From positions 62,001-126,000 of the forward strand of contig NZ_JAOAOQ010000010.1 of assembly GCF_030398385.1 (NCBI RefSeq): DNA of 64,000 nucleotides, written 5' to 3'. The notes under the pieces were generated by a model that was not told the origin of the DNA, did not search any database, and saw only the letters and a program-made list of their open reading frames with translations. The number at the start of each line of letters is the position of its first letter. Positions within the stretch are counted from its first letter, which is position 1. The translations under genes were made by a program, and so were the position numbers. The stretch is from Aquibium sp. ELW1220. GTDB taxonomy: Bacteria > Pseudomonadota > Alphaproteobacteria > Rhizobiales > Rhizobiaceae. Below are positions 9,216 through 20,711 of the stretch, one piece after another.

Positions 9216-10568
9216 ATGGCGGACCTCTTCGGACGCGACGACGGACCGGCGGCAAGGCACCCCGCGCCGGGCGCGTTCGAGGCGTCCGCGCCGAGGCCGC
9301 TCGCCGAGACGCTGCGACCTCGGCGCCTCTCGGAAGTGGTCGGGCAGGATCATCTGCTCGGCCCCGAATCGCCCATCAGCCGGATGGTGGCGGCAAAGAG
9401 GCTGTCGTCCTTCGTCCTGTGGGGACCGCCCGGCACCGGCAAGACCACCATCGCCCGCCTCGTTTCCGCCGAAGCGGGGATCGAGTTCCTGCAGCTATCG
9501 GCCGTCAATGCGGGGATCGCCGACCTGAGGAAGGTGATCGAGACGGCCAGGCACGTCAGGAACGCCCTGGGCCGGCAGACGGCCGTCTTCATCGACGAAT
9601 TGCACCGCTTCAACCGGACGACGCAGGACGCGTTGCTGCCGCATGTCGAGGACGGCACGGTGGTGCTGATCGGCGCCACGACGGAAAATCCGAGCTTCAG
9701 CCTTGTGTCGGCGCTTCTGTCGCGAGCGCGGGTGCTGGTCGTGAACCGGCTCGACCGCATGTCGCTCGGCCAGTTGCTGGACCGGGCGGAGCGCCACCAG
9801 GGGCGCCAGTTGCCGCTCGATCCGGACGCGCGCGACGCCCTGATCGACATGGCGGACGGCGACGCGCGCTATCTGCTGAACCTCGCCGAGGACCTGCTCG
9901 GCCTCTCCGGACCCGACATCCTCGACGTCGCCGGCCTGTCGCGAACGGTGCAGAAGCGGGCCGCGGTCTACGACAAGGCGCAGGAGGGGCACTACAACCT
10001 GCTCAGTTGCTTCCACAAGACGCTGCGCGGGAGCGACGTGCAGGCCGCGTTGTACTGGGCTGCTCGCATGATCGCCGGAGGCGAGGATCCGGCCACGCTT
10101 TTCCGCAGGCTGGCCTGCGCCGCTTCGGAAGACGTCGGGATGGCCGACCCGCAGGCGATGCCGCAGGTGCTTTCGGCCTGGGACGCGTTCGAGCGGGTGG
10201 GCTGGCCCGAAGGTCGGCTCTTCCTCGCCCAGGCGATCACCTATGTCGCCACGGCGCCGAAGTCGAACGCCGCCTATCGCGCCTTCGATGCCGCGCTCGA
10301 GTTGGCGAACCGCACCGGTTCGCTGCCGCCGCCGAAGCATATCCTCAACGCGCCCACGAAGATGATGCGGGAGCTGGGATATGGCGCCGGCTACCAGTAC
10401 GATCACGACTTTCCGGAAGCCTATTCCGGCCAGGAGTATTTCCCAGAGGAATTGACCGGCGCCGCGCGTCCTGAATTCTATCGTCCGAACGAGCGCGGGT
10501 TCGAACGCGACATCCGCAAGCGCCTCGACTTCTGGGAGAAGGCCCGCGCGCAACGCAGGCGGGACTGA
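9216..10568 (+). CDS. rarA: Replication-associated recombination protein RarA (MgsA)
   Basis: 450 residues, AAA+ ATPase related to clamp loaders. RarA acts at stalled replication forks and interacts with SSB (known for the family). Walker A GPPGTGKTT is at residues 70-78 and Walker B with FIDELHRF at 125-132; ATTENPSF (sensor 1) follows. The C-terminal tetramerisation domain contains the family-specific AAYRAFDAALE and GAGYQYDHDFPEAYSGQEYFPEEL segments. It starts 13 bp after the protease stop. A hairpin follows the stop directly. Confidence 0.95.
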   Translation: MADLFGRDDGPAARHPAPGAFEASAPRPLAETLRPRRLSEVVGQDHLLGPESPISRMVAAKRLSSFVLWGPPGTGKTTIARLVSAEAGIEFLQLSAVNAGIADLRKVIETARHVRNALGRQTAVFIDELHRFNRTTQDALLPHVEDGTVVLIGATTENPSFSLVSALLSRARVLVVNRLDRMSLGQLLDRAERHQGRQLPLDPDARDALIDMADGDARYLLNLAEDLLGLSGPDILDVAGLSRTVQKRAAVYDKAQEGHYNLLSCFHKTLRGSDVQAALYWAARMIAGGEDPATLFRRLACAASEDVGMADPQAMPQVLSAWDAFERVGWPEGRLFLAQAITYVATAPKSNAAYRAFDAALELANRTGSLPPPKHILNAPTKMMRELGYGAGYQYDHDFPEAYSGQEYFPEELTGAARPEFYRPNERGFERDIRKRLDFWEKARAQRRRD

Positions 10569-10587
10569 CCGCGGGCTGGGCCCGCGG
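10569..10587. terminator. Hairpin between convergent rarA and AI-2E permease
   Basis: CCGCGGGC-TGG-GCCCGCGG, a perfect 8-bp stem with a 3-nt loop, begins on the base after the rarA stop and ends 3 bp before the stop of the convergent gene. It has no T-run on either side, so it is a candidate bidirectional terminator judged on position only. Confidence 0.45.
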
Positions 10588-10590
10588 AAG

Positions 10591-11613
10591 CTACCTCCGC
10601 CCGCCTTCGATTCCCGCCGGCTTCTCGCGACCGAGGTAGTCCTCGACATAGGCGAGGCCGATGACCGTCATCAGCGCGGCGGCGATCGGCGTCGCCAGTG
10701 CGAGGCCGAGGATCCCGAACAGCACGCCGAACAGCAGTTGCGCTGAAATGACGAGCGCCGGCGGCAGCGATACCTTTTCCTGCTGGATCAGCGGCGTGAC
10801 CACATAGCTCTCCAGCGCCTGCACGCCGAGATAGATCGCGAGCACGATCAGAACCATGGACCGGCCATCCGGGAAGGCCAGCAGCAGGGCTGGAGCAATC
10901 GCGAGCACCGGCCCGATGTTGGGGATGAAGGCCAGCAGTCCGGCGAGGAGCCCGAGAGCGAAGGCGAGCGGCACGCCGGCAAACCAGAGGCCGAGCGCCG
11001 TCAGTACGCCGACCACGGTCATGGCCATCAGCTGCGCCGACAGCCAGTTCCGCAGGGTCGCGGCCGTCGCGCGCAGGATTTCGTCGCCGCGCCTGCGGAT
11101 CGAGGGCGCGAGCAGCAGCGTCAGCCCCTTGCGGTAGACCTTCGGATCGAGCGCGCCGTAGAGTCCGATGAAGAGGATGATCACGAAATTGCCGAGCGCG
11201 CCGAACGTCGACGAGACCGCCGTCATGGCCGCGCTGCGGCTTTCGGTGGACGCCAGGGTCTCGGGCGTCAACCGGTCGAGGAGGGCCGATCCCCAGGAGT
11301 ACTCCGCCAGGCGCTGGCGGAATGTTTCGAAGGCCTCCGGAACCCGGCGGGTCAGTTCGTCGACCTGCGCGCCGATGGCGGGCGCCACGGCAAGCCCGAA
11401 GATCACGAGCGCCGCGACGATGCCGAGCAGGAACACGCCGATCCCCCAGCCGTCGGCAAGCCCGAGCTTCGAAGCGATCCAGTGGCCGCCGCCCTGGAGG
11501 AAGACCGCAAGCAGGATGCCGGCGAAGACGATGAGGAGGACATCGGGAACGAGCAGCAGCAGGATCGCCATCGTGGCGGCGAGCAGGAGCAGTGAAATGG
11601 TCTGTCGCGTCAT
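10591..11613 (-). CDS. AI-2E/PerM-family membrane transporter
   Basis: 340 residues with about eight hydrophobic segments, including an N-terminal helical pair (residues 5-45). The family (TqsA/PerM/YdiK type) includes the E. coli AI-2 exporter and Na+/H+ antiporters, so the substrate cannot be assigned. Family features seen: FIPNIGPVLAIAPALLLAF in the central region and the C-terminal LPPALVISAQLLFGVLFGILGLALATPIAA helices. The start at 11613 has gaggg 5 bp upstream; 26 further in-frame codons upstream are rejected. Convergent with rarA. Confidence 0.85.
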   Translation of the reverse strand: MTRQTISLLLLAATMAILLLLVPDVLLIVFAGILLAVFLQGGGHWIASKLGLADGWGIGVFLLGIVAALVIFGLAVAPAIGAQVDELTRRVPEAFETFRQRLAEYSWGSALLDRLTPETLASTESRSAAMTAVSSTFGALGNFVIILFIGLYGALDPKVYRKGLTLLLAPSIRRRGDEILRATAATLRNWLSAQLMAMTVVGVLTALGLWFAGVPLAFALGLLAGLLAFIPNIGPVLAIAPALLLAFPDGRSMVLIVLAIYLGVQALESYVVTPLIQQEKVSLPPALVISAQLLFGVLFGILGLALATPIAAALMTVIGLAYVEDYLGREKPAGIEGGRR

Positions 11614-11814
11614 GTTGCCCTCAGCCTGTGGAGGACAACGAAGTGCAGGCTCTCGGGTTGCCCGGAGCAGGAACAATCGCTGGCACGTCACGCGTTCGAC
11701 GGGGAGGCGAGGACTGCGGCGAGGGGGCGGTGGCCTGAGGCCGATCAGTCAGAGAAGCGAGTTGCAGAGCGAGCCGGACGGGCGCAGAGCAGATTTTCGG
11801 AACTGCCGGCGGCC

Positions 11815-11888
11815 TGGAGCGGGTAGCGGGAATCGAACCCGCACCAAGAGCTTGGAAGGCTCATGTGATACCATTTCACCATACCCGC
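11815..11888 (-). tRNA. tRNA-Gly (anticodon TCC)
   Basis: 74 nt, minus strand. The acceptor stem GCGGGTA pairs with TACCCGC, the D-arm contains GGTGAAATGGTATCAC, and the anticodon stem-loop GAGCC-TTCCAAG-type arm carries TCC. The T-arm is GCGGG-TTCGATT-CCCGC, followed by discriminator T and an encoded CCA (plus-strand tgg at 11815-11817). Reads GGA and probably GGG glycine codons. Confidence 0.96.
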
Positions 11889-12130
11889 AGCGGCTGATCT
11901 CCTACTCGACGCATCGGCGATGGTCAAGAACCGACGTGGCTGGTGAGCCCGGATGCCGGTCTGTCTTCTGCTCTGCCGGCGCATCTGCGAAAGCTGCGGC
12001 AAGCTATCCCTGGGAGCGTCCGGCGCATGCCGGGCGTGAGGCGCCTGGCCTTCGCAGCCGGAAAAGAGAGTCGTTTCAATCCGCTCTCCGTTCATCTTAA
12101 TCTGCCGAGGGGACTCATCGCGAGGGGATC

Positions 12131-12979
12131 ATGTCTGCACTTGTTGCCATACCGACGCATGAACGCGAGCCGCTGGTCCGGCATTGCCTGTCGACGGTCG
12201 CCGAACTGGTTCTGCCGCCGGGCAGCGAGGTGGTGGTTTTCGACGATGCAAGCCCGGTCATGGACGTGGAACGCCTCATGCACGAGGCCGGCCTTCCCGT
12301 GCTGTGCCATCGCGCCGAGATGCAGAGGGGACCGTCGCGCACCAGCTGTGTCATGTGGCGGCATTTCCTGGACGGGCGGCATCGGCACCTGCTGATCCTC
12401 GATAGTGACATGATCGCCAACCGGACTGCGGTGATGGACGGCCTGCGGCTTCGAAAAGGCTTCGACGGGCTCATCTCGCTCTACAATTCGCGCAACCATC
12501 CGGGTCTGCCGGATGGCGAGGATCGGTTGTCGAAGCGCACCGTCGGCAATGCCGGAACGCTCTGGACGCGGCCGCTGGCCGAGCGCGTGTTGGCCGAACT
12601 CGGCAGCAACCAGACGCTCGTGAATATCGACGATGCCTATTGCACCCTCTTTGGCCAGCGCGGCGTTCCGATCGTCGCGTTCGAACGGAGCCGCGTGCAG
12701 CATCTCGGGATCGTGGGCACCAACAATCGCTATTTCGGGGGCTTCGAGCACGGGCTCGGCTTCCGCCCCGATTCGGATCGGCAGGCGCTGGCGATCCTGG
12801 CCATCTATGACGAACTGATGAGCCGGCAGGAGGATTACGTCCGGCCGCCGCGGCAGCGGTTCTCGCCGGCGACGAAGCTGGCGCGCTGGCTGGCTCGAAA
12901 GGTACGCACTGCCCGCCGGGATCGCGGGAACGGAAGAAGCAGAGGCACGTTCTGGTCCGACGAAAAGAACGGAGCGTGA
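12131..12979 (+). CDS. GT-A-fold glycosyltransferase-like protein
   Basis: 282 residues. The N-terminus (SALVAIPTHERE) and FDDAS at 38-42 resemble the nucleotide-sugar-binding part of family 2 glycosyltransferases; the metal-binding DxD motif is DSD at 91-93 in LLILDSDM. A Cys/Trp-rich middle and an Arg/Lys-rich C-terminal 50 residues follow; no membrane segments. Acceptor and sugar cannot be told. It stands alone, with a small exported or membrane protein starting 1 bp after its stop. Confidence 0.7.
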   Translation: MSALVAIPTHEREPLVRHCLSTVAELVLPPGSEVVVFDDASPVMDVERLMHEAGLPVLCHRAEMQRGPSRTSCVMWRHFLDGRHRHLLILDSDMIANRTAVMDGLRLRKGFDGLISLYNSRNHPGLPDGEDRLSKRTVGNAGTLWTRPLAERVLAELGSNQTLVNIDDAYCTLFGQRGVPIVAFERSRVQHLGIVGTNNRYFGGFEHGLGFRPDSDRQALAILAIYDELMSRQEDYVRPPRQRFSPATKLARWLARKVRTARRDRGNGRSRGTFWSDEKNGA

Positions 12980-12980
12980 C

Positions 12981-13169
12981 ATGCGCCTCTTCCTCCTCGC
13001 CGCCGTGATCGCCCTCGGTGTCGATGCCGTCAAGTTCGACGGCGCCTACACCCAGACCGCCTGGCGTGAAATCAGCACCCAGTTCGCCAGGCTTCAGGCG
13101 AGACTGGACGATGGCGATCCTCTCGATCGCCGGATCGCTGTGCGCGAGACGTCGGAACGTTCGCGCTAG
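12981..13169 (+). CDS. Small protein with N-terminal hydrophobic segment
   Basis: 62 residues; MRLFLLAAVIALGVDAV is a short signal or anchor-like segment, followed by an amphipathic region (YTQTAWREISTQFARLQARL). It starts 1 bp after the stop of the glycosyltransferase-like gene, with gagcgtgac upstream, so it is probably coupled to it. No recognised family. Coding looks plausible from position and start context; function unknown. Confidence 0.55.
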   Translation: MRLFLLAAVIALGVDAVKFDGAYTQTAWREISTQFARLQARLDDGDPLDRRIAVRETSERSR

Positions 13170-13378
13170 TCCGCCGATCCCCGCCGAAAATTCCTGCCCG
13201 TCTTGTCGGATTTCGCGTCAGATACTTGGCACGGGCGTGTCGGTATCACCGGTCGCGTCCCTTGCTCACGCCTGGCGTTGACAGGCTGCGCTGTCGGCGC
13301 GTTACTCCCTTCCATCTGACGCAAGGCTGCCTTGGCCGGGCGGAGAGGCGCGAGGCTGCGCGGGGGACGGATCAGGCA

Positions 13379-14737
13379 ATGAACGGTCACGATGCACTTC
13401 CATCCAACCTTTTCTACCAGACGAGGCAACGGCGCCCGCTGGTTGCCGAGGCGCGCGACATCTACATTCACGATGTGAACGGAAAGCGATACATCGACGC
13501 CACCAGCGGCGCGATGGTCTCCAATATCGGCCATGGCAACGAGCGTGTGCTGGCCGCCATGCGCGCGCAGATGGAGAAGGCGACCTTTGCCTACCGGCTG
13601 CATTTCGAGAACGAACCGGCGGAGGAGCTGGCGCGGCTGACGGCGGCGAAGATGCCCGAGGGGCTGGACCGGGTGTTCTTCGTGTCCGGCGGTTCCGAGG
13701 CGGTGGAGAGCGCGGCCAAGCTCGCGCGGCAGTGGGCCGTCGCCACCGGGCAGCCGGAGCGCTGGAAGATCATCTCGCGCTATCCCTCCTATCATGGCTC
13801 GACGCTCGGCGCGCTGGCACTGACCGGCATGGACCTGATGAGCCGGCCGTTCGAGCCGATGCTTCGCGCGATGCCGAAGATTGCCGCGCCGACATGCTAT
13901 CTCGACCGTGACAACCACAGCCTGGAAGAGCGCGGCCTACGCTATGCCGAGATGCTGCGCGAGGAGATCGAGCGGCAGGGGGCGGAGACGGTTCTCGCCT
14001 TCATCATGGAGCCTGTCGGCGGTGCGTCGACCGGCGCGCTCGTTGCCCCCGACGGCTACTACGCGCGGGTGGCCGAGATCTGCCGCGAGCACGGCATCCT
14101 CCTGATCCTGGACGAGGTGATGACCGGTGCCGGCCGCACGGGACGCTTCCTTGCCGCAGAACACTGGGGCCTCGCGCCGGACATCGTCGTGCTGTCGAAA
14201 GGGTTCGGCGCCGGATACGTGCCGCTCGGCGCCATGGTCGCGCACCGCCGGCTCGTCGAGCCAGTGCTTGCGGCCGGCGGCTTCGTGCATGGCTTCACCT
14301 ATGCCGGCAATCCGCTGGCCTGCGCGGCTGGTCTGGCGGTGCTCGGCGAGATCGACCGGCTCGACCTGTGCGACAATGCGCGTGCCATGGGCGAGGCGCT
14401 GATGGCCGGGCTCTCGGGCCTGAAGGAGCGCTATCCCTTCGTCGGCGACGTGCGCGGCAAGGGCCTGCTGACGGCCTTCGAGCTGGTGGCGGATCGCGGG
14501 ACGATGGCACCGCTGCCGAAGGCGATGGATGCGCATGTGCACCTCGTCGAGGAGGCCTATTCGCGCGGCCTGATCCTCTATTCGCGGCGCACCCGCGGCG
14601 GGCTCGAAGGCGACCATTTCATGGTCTGCCCGCCGCTCATCGTCAGCCGCGAGCAGATCGCCGAGATCATGGGCCTGCTGGTGGAGAGCCTCGACGCTTT
14701 CGCCGACCGGTTCGGCCTGCCGCGGGCGCGGGACTGA
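13379..14737 (+). CDS. Class III PLP-dependent aminotransferase
   Basis: 452 residues, fold type I. Family motifs: FVSGGSEAVESAAKLARQW (PLP-phosphate contact, about 97-115), ILDEVMTGAGRTG (Asp contacting the pyridine N), and LSKGFGAGY with the Schiff-base Lys at residue 274. These enzymes transfer amino groups from omega-amino acids, diamines or related compounds to a keto acid; the substrate cannot be fixed here. The ATG at 13379 gives the family N-terminus (LFYQTRQRRP). It is convergent with katG and shares a hairpin with it. Confidence 0.85.
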   Translation: MNGHDALPSNLFYQTRQRRPLVAEARDIYIHDVNGKRYIDATSGAMVSNIGHGNERVLAAMRAQMEKATFAYRLHFENEPAEELARLTAAKMPEGLDRVFFVSGGSEAVESAAKLARQWAVATGQPERWKIISRYPSYHGSTLGALALTGMDLMSRPFEPMLRAMPKIAAPTCYLDRDNHSLEERGLRYAEMLREEIERQGAETVLAFIMEPVGGASTGALVAPDGYYARVAEICREHGILLILDEVMTGAGRTGRFLAAEHWGLAPDIVVLSKGFGAGYVPLGAMVAHRRLVEPVLAAGGFVHGFTYAGNPLACAAGLAVLGEIDRLDLCDNARAMGEALMAGLSGLKERYPFVGDVRGKGLLTAFELVADRGTMAPLPKAMDAHVHLVEEAYSRGLILYSRRTRGGLEGDHFMVCPPLIVSREQIAEIMGLLVESLDAFADRFGLPRARD

Positions 14738-14779
14738 CGATATCGCACACATTGCGCCGATGCGGCGGTTCCCAAACGA

Positions 14780-14806
14780 AAACGCGGCCGACGAGCGGCC
14801 GCGTTT
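14780..14806. terminator. Bidirectional terminator between aminotransferase gene and katG
   Basis: AAACGCGGCCG-ACGAG-CGGCCGCGTTT: a perfect 11-bp stem with a 5-nt loop. A run of T ends the stem on both strands, with more T after it on the minus strand (GCGTTTTCGTTT). It lies 42 bp after the aminotransferase stop and 21 bp after the katG stop, so it can serve both convergent genes. Confidence 0.8.
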
Positions 14807-14827
14807 CCAAGTTTGGATGATTTTCGA

Positions 14828-17471
<2,644 letters not shown>

Positions 17472-18713
17472 ATGGCGGACAGCCTGGCGGACGGAGCAAA
17501 CGATGGACATTGGCTCCGCGATCCGGTGCACCGGCAGTGGCTTGCCCGGGAGGCGTCGCGCCAGATCGACTTCTTCCGGCAAAGCCTGCGCCTGGACGGC
17601 GGGTTCGACGTGCTCGACCGCGACGGCACGGCCCTGCCGCGCGGGGCGCAGGAACTCCACACCACCACACGGCTCGTCCACTCGTTTGCACTGGCCAGGG
17701 CGGCCGGTGCGAGCGGGTGCGACGACGTCATCGATGCCGGGATGGCGTTCCTGTGGGACAGGCATCGCGATCCGGTCCGGGGCGGCTATGCGTGGTCTGC
17801 GACCGGGGAGGGCACGGCCGACGCAACCAAGCTCGCCTATGGCCATGTCTTCGTGCTGCTGGCGGGAGCGAGCGCCCGCCAGGTCGGGCATCCCCACGCG
17901 GACCGGCTGATCAACGACGTCGCGGACATCCTCGACCGGCACTTCTGGGACGAGGCGCACGGTCTCCTTCGCGACGAGTTTGGGGCGGACTGGACGCCGT
18001 TTTCGACCTATCGCGGCATGAACGCCAACATGCACGGCGTCGAGGCGTTGCTGGCGGTCTTCGAGGCGACGGGCCGTTCGCTCCATCTCGACCGTGCGGG
18101 TCGCATCCTCGACTTCTTTACCGCGCAGATCGCGCCTGACCATGGGTGGCGGCTGCCGGAGCACTACACCGAAGACTGGGCGATCGACCGGGCCTATGCC
18201 GGCAACCCGATGTTCCGGCCGGCGGGCACCACGCCCGGCCATTCGCTCGAACTCGGCCGGCTTCTCCTGCACTGGTGGGATCTTGCCGGACGGCCTGCCG
18301 GAGACGCGCCCCTGCGGGCGCGCCGGCTGATCGAGCAGGCGCTCGCGGATGCCTGGCGCGCGGATGGCGGGCTGGTCTACACGCTCGACCAGCATGGGCG
18401 TCCGGCGGTCCGCGACCGCTACTGGTGGCCGGTGACGGAGGGGATCGGAGCAATGGCGGCGCTGCTGAAATGCGAGCCGCAGCCGACGGACGAGGCATGG
18501 TACCGCAGGCTGTGGCGGTTCGCCGACGGACACTTCGTCGATCACGCGCGGGGCGGCTGGTTTCCCGAGATCGACGAGCATGGTGCACCGGTGGCGCGGC
18601 AGTTCGACGGCAAGCCCGACCTCTACCATTCGCTGCAGGCGGCGCTGCTGCCGCTGGCGCCCGGGATCGCCAGGCCCTTCGACGGACTGCGGGCGCAGCC
18701 GCCGCTCGACTGA
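17472..18713 (+). CDS. AGE-family sugar epimerase/isomerase
   Basis: 413 residues, (alpha/alpha)6-barrel family of N-acylglucosamine 2-epimerase, mannose isomerase and YihS. The conserved active-site regions are present: NMHGVEALLA (about residue 184), EHYTEDW, PGHSLELGRLLLHWW (general acid/base His) and LYHSLQAALLPL near the C-terminus. The set is closest to aldose-ketose isomerases of the YihS/mannose-isomerase kind; the sugar is not known. Start at 17472 because ggagg lies 6 bp before it; the ATG two codons upstream abuts ggagg. Convergent with the GNAT gene. Confidence 0.82.
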   Translation: MADSLADGANDGHWLRDPVHRQWLAREASRQIDFFRQSLRLDGGFDVLDRDGTALPRGAQELHTTTRLVHSFALARAAGASGCDDVIDAGMAFLWDRHRDPVRGGYAWSATGEGTADATKLAYGHVFVLLAGASARQVGHPHADRLINDVADILDRHFWDEAHGLLRDEFGADWTPFSTYRGMNANMHGVEALLAVFEATGRSLHLDRAGRILDFFTAQIAPDHGWRLPEHYTEDWAIDRAYAGNPMFRPAGTTPGHSLELGRLLLHWWDLAGRPAGDAPLRARRLIEQALADAWRADGGLVYTLDQHGRPAVRDRYWWPVTEGIGAMAALLKCEPQPTDEAWYRRLWRFADGHFVDHARGGWFPEIDEHGAPVARQFDGKPDLYHSLQAALLPLAPGIARPFDGLRAQPPLD

Positions 18714-18743
18714 TGCGGCGCCGCGCGGTGCCGGGCCAGCCGG

Positions 18744-19586
18744 TCAGCCGAGCTCCAGCGTGGTGATGCCGAAAACGCGGCTCCTGTCGGTGCGGGGCGC
18801 CGGTCCCCGGTACATGCGCGCCGTCCGGAAGCCGGGCGTCAGACCCGCCGCCAGGATGCGCGCGGTGAAGGAGGTCTGGTTCGCCGGGACGTCGATGTGG
18901 ATTTCGCCGCCGCAGGCGCCGGCGAGCGCACGCAGAATCTGCATCGCCAGCGTCTCGTCGTCCGCAAAGAGCGGGCCGATCTTCCAGCCTTCCCGGCAGG
19001 GGCGGACGACGCCGAAGCCGGTCAGCATCTCTCCCGCCGTCGATGCCATCGCGATGTGCGGCTGGGCGAGCCATGTCCGGAGGAAGTCGTCGCGCCGGGC
19101 GGGGAAACACCGGCGATCCAGCGCCACGGCCTGCTCGACGCGTTCGGGCGCGAGCGGCCGGACGGCGGCGCGGTCGTCTTCGCCCGGTGCCGGCCGGCCG
19201 CTGAACCGCACGGTCTCGTGGTCGGCGACGAAGCCCGCCGAACGGTAGTTCGCCTGCTGCTCCCGAACGCCGTCGAGGCCGATCGTCCGCCCTCCGAGAC
19301 GCGCCATGCCTGCGTCCCAGACCGCCTTGCCGATGCCGCGGCCGCGCAGGTCGGGCCGGCAGATGTAGAGCCCGACGAAGCCGAACGATGCATCATAGGC
19401 AGTGGCGGCGATCCCGGCCGCCATCTCTCCGTCGACGAAGGCCCCCAGGAAGCCCTCGCGGTCGGCGGCTTGGAAGACTTCGGCATCCGCCAAGCCGGGG
19501 TTCCAGCCTTCGGTCGCGGCCCAGTCGATCAGCGTGCCGGTTTCACGGGCCGTAAGCGGCCGGACGAGGGGCGGACTGGCAGGCAT
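18744..19586 (-). CDS. GNAT-family N-acetyltransferase
   Basis: 280 residues, about twice a single GNAT domain. The N-terminal GNAT domain has the acetyl-CoA motif RPDLRGRGIGKAVWDAG (motif A; about residues 79-95). The C-terminal half is a second, diverged GNAT-like fold of the kind found in enzymes with an Acetyltransf_18 tail. Substrate unknown. The ATG at 19586 is preferred over an in-frame ATG 18 codons upstream. Convergent with the epimerase gene, 30 bp apart. Confidence 0.75.
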   Translation of the reverse strand: MPASPPLVRPLTARETGTLIDWAATEGWNPGLADAEVFQAADREGFLGAFVDGEMAAGIAATAYDASFGFVGLYICRPDLRGRGIGKAVWDAGMARLGGRTIGLDGVREQQANYRSAGFVADHETVRFSGRPAPGEDDRAAVRPLAPERVEQAVALDRRCFPARRDDFLRTWLAQPHIAMASTAGEMLTGFGVVRPCREGWKIGPLFADDETLAMQILRALAGACGGEIHIDVPANQTSFTARILAAGLTPGFRTARMYRGPAPRTDRSRVFGITTLELG

Positions 19587-19718
19587 GGACGCGATCCTCG
19601 TGGTCGGAGGGACTGGGGCCGTGCACCTTAGGTCGATCACCCGATCCGGTCGAGCCGTGGCGGGCCATTGCCGATGCCGGACGAAAGGGCTTTAACTCGG
19701 TCCGGGGAGGTGCCGGAT

Positions 19719-20612
19719 TTGCTCGACAAGCTCGAATGGTTCATCGCGCTGGCGCAGGCGCAGCATTTCGGCAAGGCCGCAGCGGAATGCAACATCACGC
19801 AGCCTACGCTCTCGGCCGCCATCCGGCAGCTCGAGGAGCAACTCGGCGTGATGCTGGTGAAGCGCGGCTCGCGCTATCAGGGCCTGACGCCGGAAGGTCA
19901 GCGCGTGCTGGAATGGGCGCGCCGCATCGTCGGCGACACCCGCACCATGCGCGAGGAGATGCGCGCCGTGCGGCAGGGTCTCGCCGGGCACATCCGCATC
20001 GCCGCCATTCCGACGGCGCTGGCGATGGTGCCGGAGATCACGACGCCGTTTCGCGAGAAGCACCCCGAGGTCACCTTCTCCGTGCTGTCGCGCAACTCCA
20101 TCGAGGTGCTGACGCTGCTCGACAATCTGGAGATCGACGTCGGCATCACCTATCTCGACAACGAGCCGCTGGGGCGCGTCACCGCCGTGCCGCTCTATTC
20201 GGAGCGCTACCAGCTGATCACGGCGGCCGGAAACCGCTTTGCCGACCGGACGAGCGTTACCTGGCGCGAGATCTCCGAACTGCCGCTCTGCCTGCTGACG
20301 CCGGACATGCAGAACCGGCGCATCATCAACCAGCATCTGCGCGAAGCCGGTGTCGAGGCGCGGCCGACGCTGGAATCGAACTCGATGATCGTGCTGTTTT
20401 CCCACATCCGGACCGGAAAATGGTCGAGCATCATGCCGGTCAACCTCGCCCAGACGCTGGGCTTCACGGACCCCATCCGGGCGATCCCGATCGTCGAGCC
20501 TGACGCGCGCCATCTCGTCGGCATGGTGGCCACGCATCGCGACCCGCAGACGCCGCTGGTCTCGGCGCTGCTCCACCAGGCCGCCGCCATGGCGCAGGCC
20601 CACGAACGATAG
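19719..20612 (+). CDS. LysR-type regulator of the formate dehydrogenase operon
   Basis: 297 residues. The winged helix-turn-helix is at about residues 15-45 (HFGKAAAECNITQPTLSAAIRQLEEQ), then a periplasmic-binding-like effector domain. It lies 99 bp before fdsG on the same strand, as the LysR gene linked to fds operons does in other bacteria; control of fds by formate is the likely role. Start: TTG at 19719 gives the usual LysR beginning (LDKLEWFIALAQAQHFG) and has GGGGAGG 8 bp upstream; an ATG at 19674 without such a site is the alternative. Its stop codon lies inside a 27-bp dyad (20603-20629). Confidence 0.82.
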   Translation: MLDKLEWFIALAQAQHFGKAAAECNITQPTLSAAIRQLEEQLGVMLVKRGSRYQGLTPEGQRVLEWARRIVGDTRTMREEMRAVRQGLAGHIRIAAIPTALAMVPEITTPFREKHPEVTFSVLSRNSIEVLTLLDNLEIDVGITYLDNEPLGRVTAVPLYSERYQLITAAGNRFADRTSVTWREISELPLCLLTPDMQNRRIINQHLREAGVEARPTLESNSMIVLFSHIRTGKWSSIMPVNLAQTLGFTDPIRAIPIVEPDARHLVGMVATHRDPQTPLVSALLHQAAAMAQAHER

Positions 20613-20629
20613 AAAAATCCTATCGTTCG
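20603..20629. promoter_or_regulatory. Dyad with LysR-type T-N11-A core before fdsG
   Basis: CGAACGATAG-AAAAATC-CTATCGTTCG: a perfect 10-bp inverted repeat with a 7-base centre. The core TAG-N7-CTA fits the T-N11-A pattern bound by LysR regulators. It covers the stop codon of the lysR gene and lies 83 bp before the fdsG start, a normal position for an activator site. A weak hairpin terminator is the alternative, but no T-run follows. Confidence 0.6.
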
Positions 20630-20711
20630 ACGGAACCTCGCTATTGAATCCGTGCCACTTTCCTGTGCATGGCTGCCGCCATAGGCCAAGTACGGAGGAG
20701 ACTGCGTTTCC

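Noticed and set aside
13278-13306. TTGACA upstream of the aminotransferase gene
   Set aside because: The -35 box is perfect, but at 17-18 bp there is only GTTACT/TTACTC, so I could not support a promoter.
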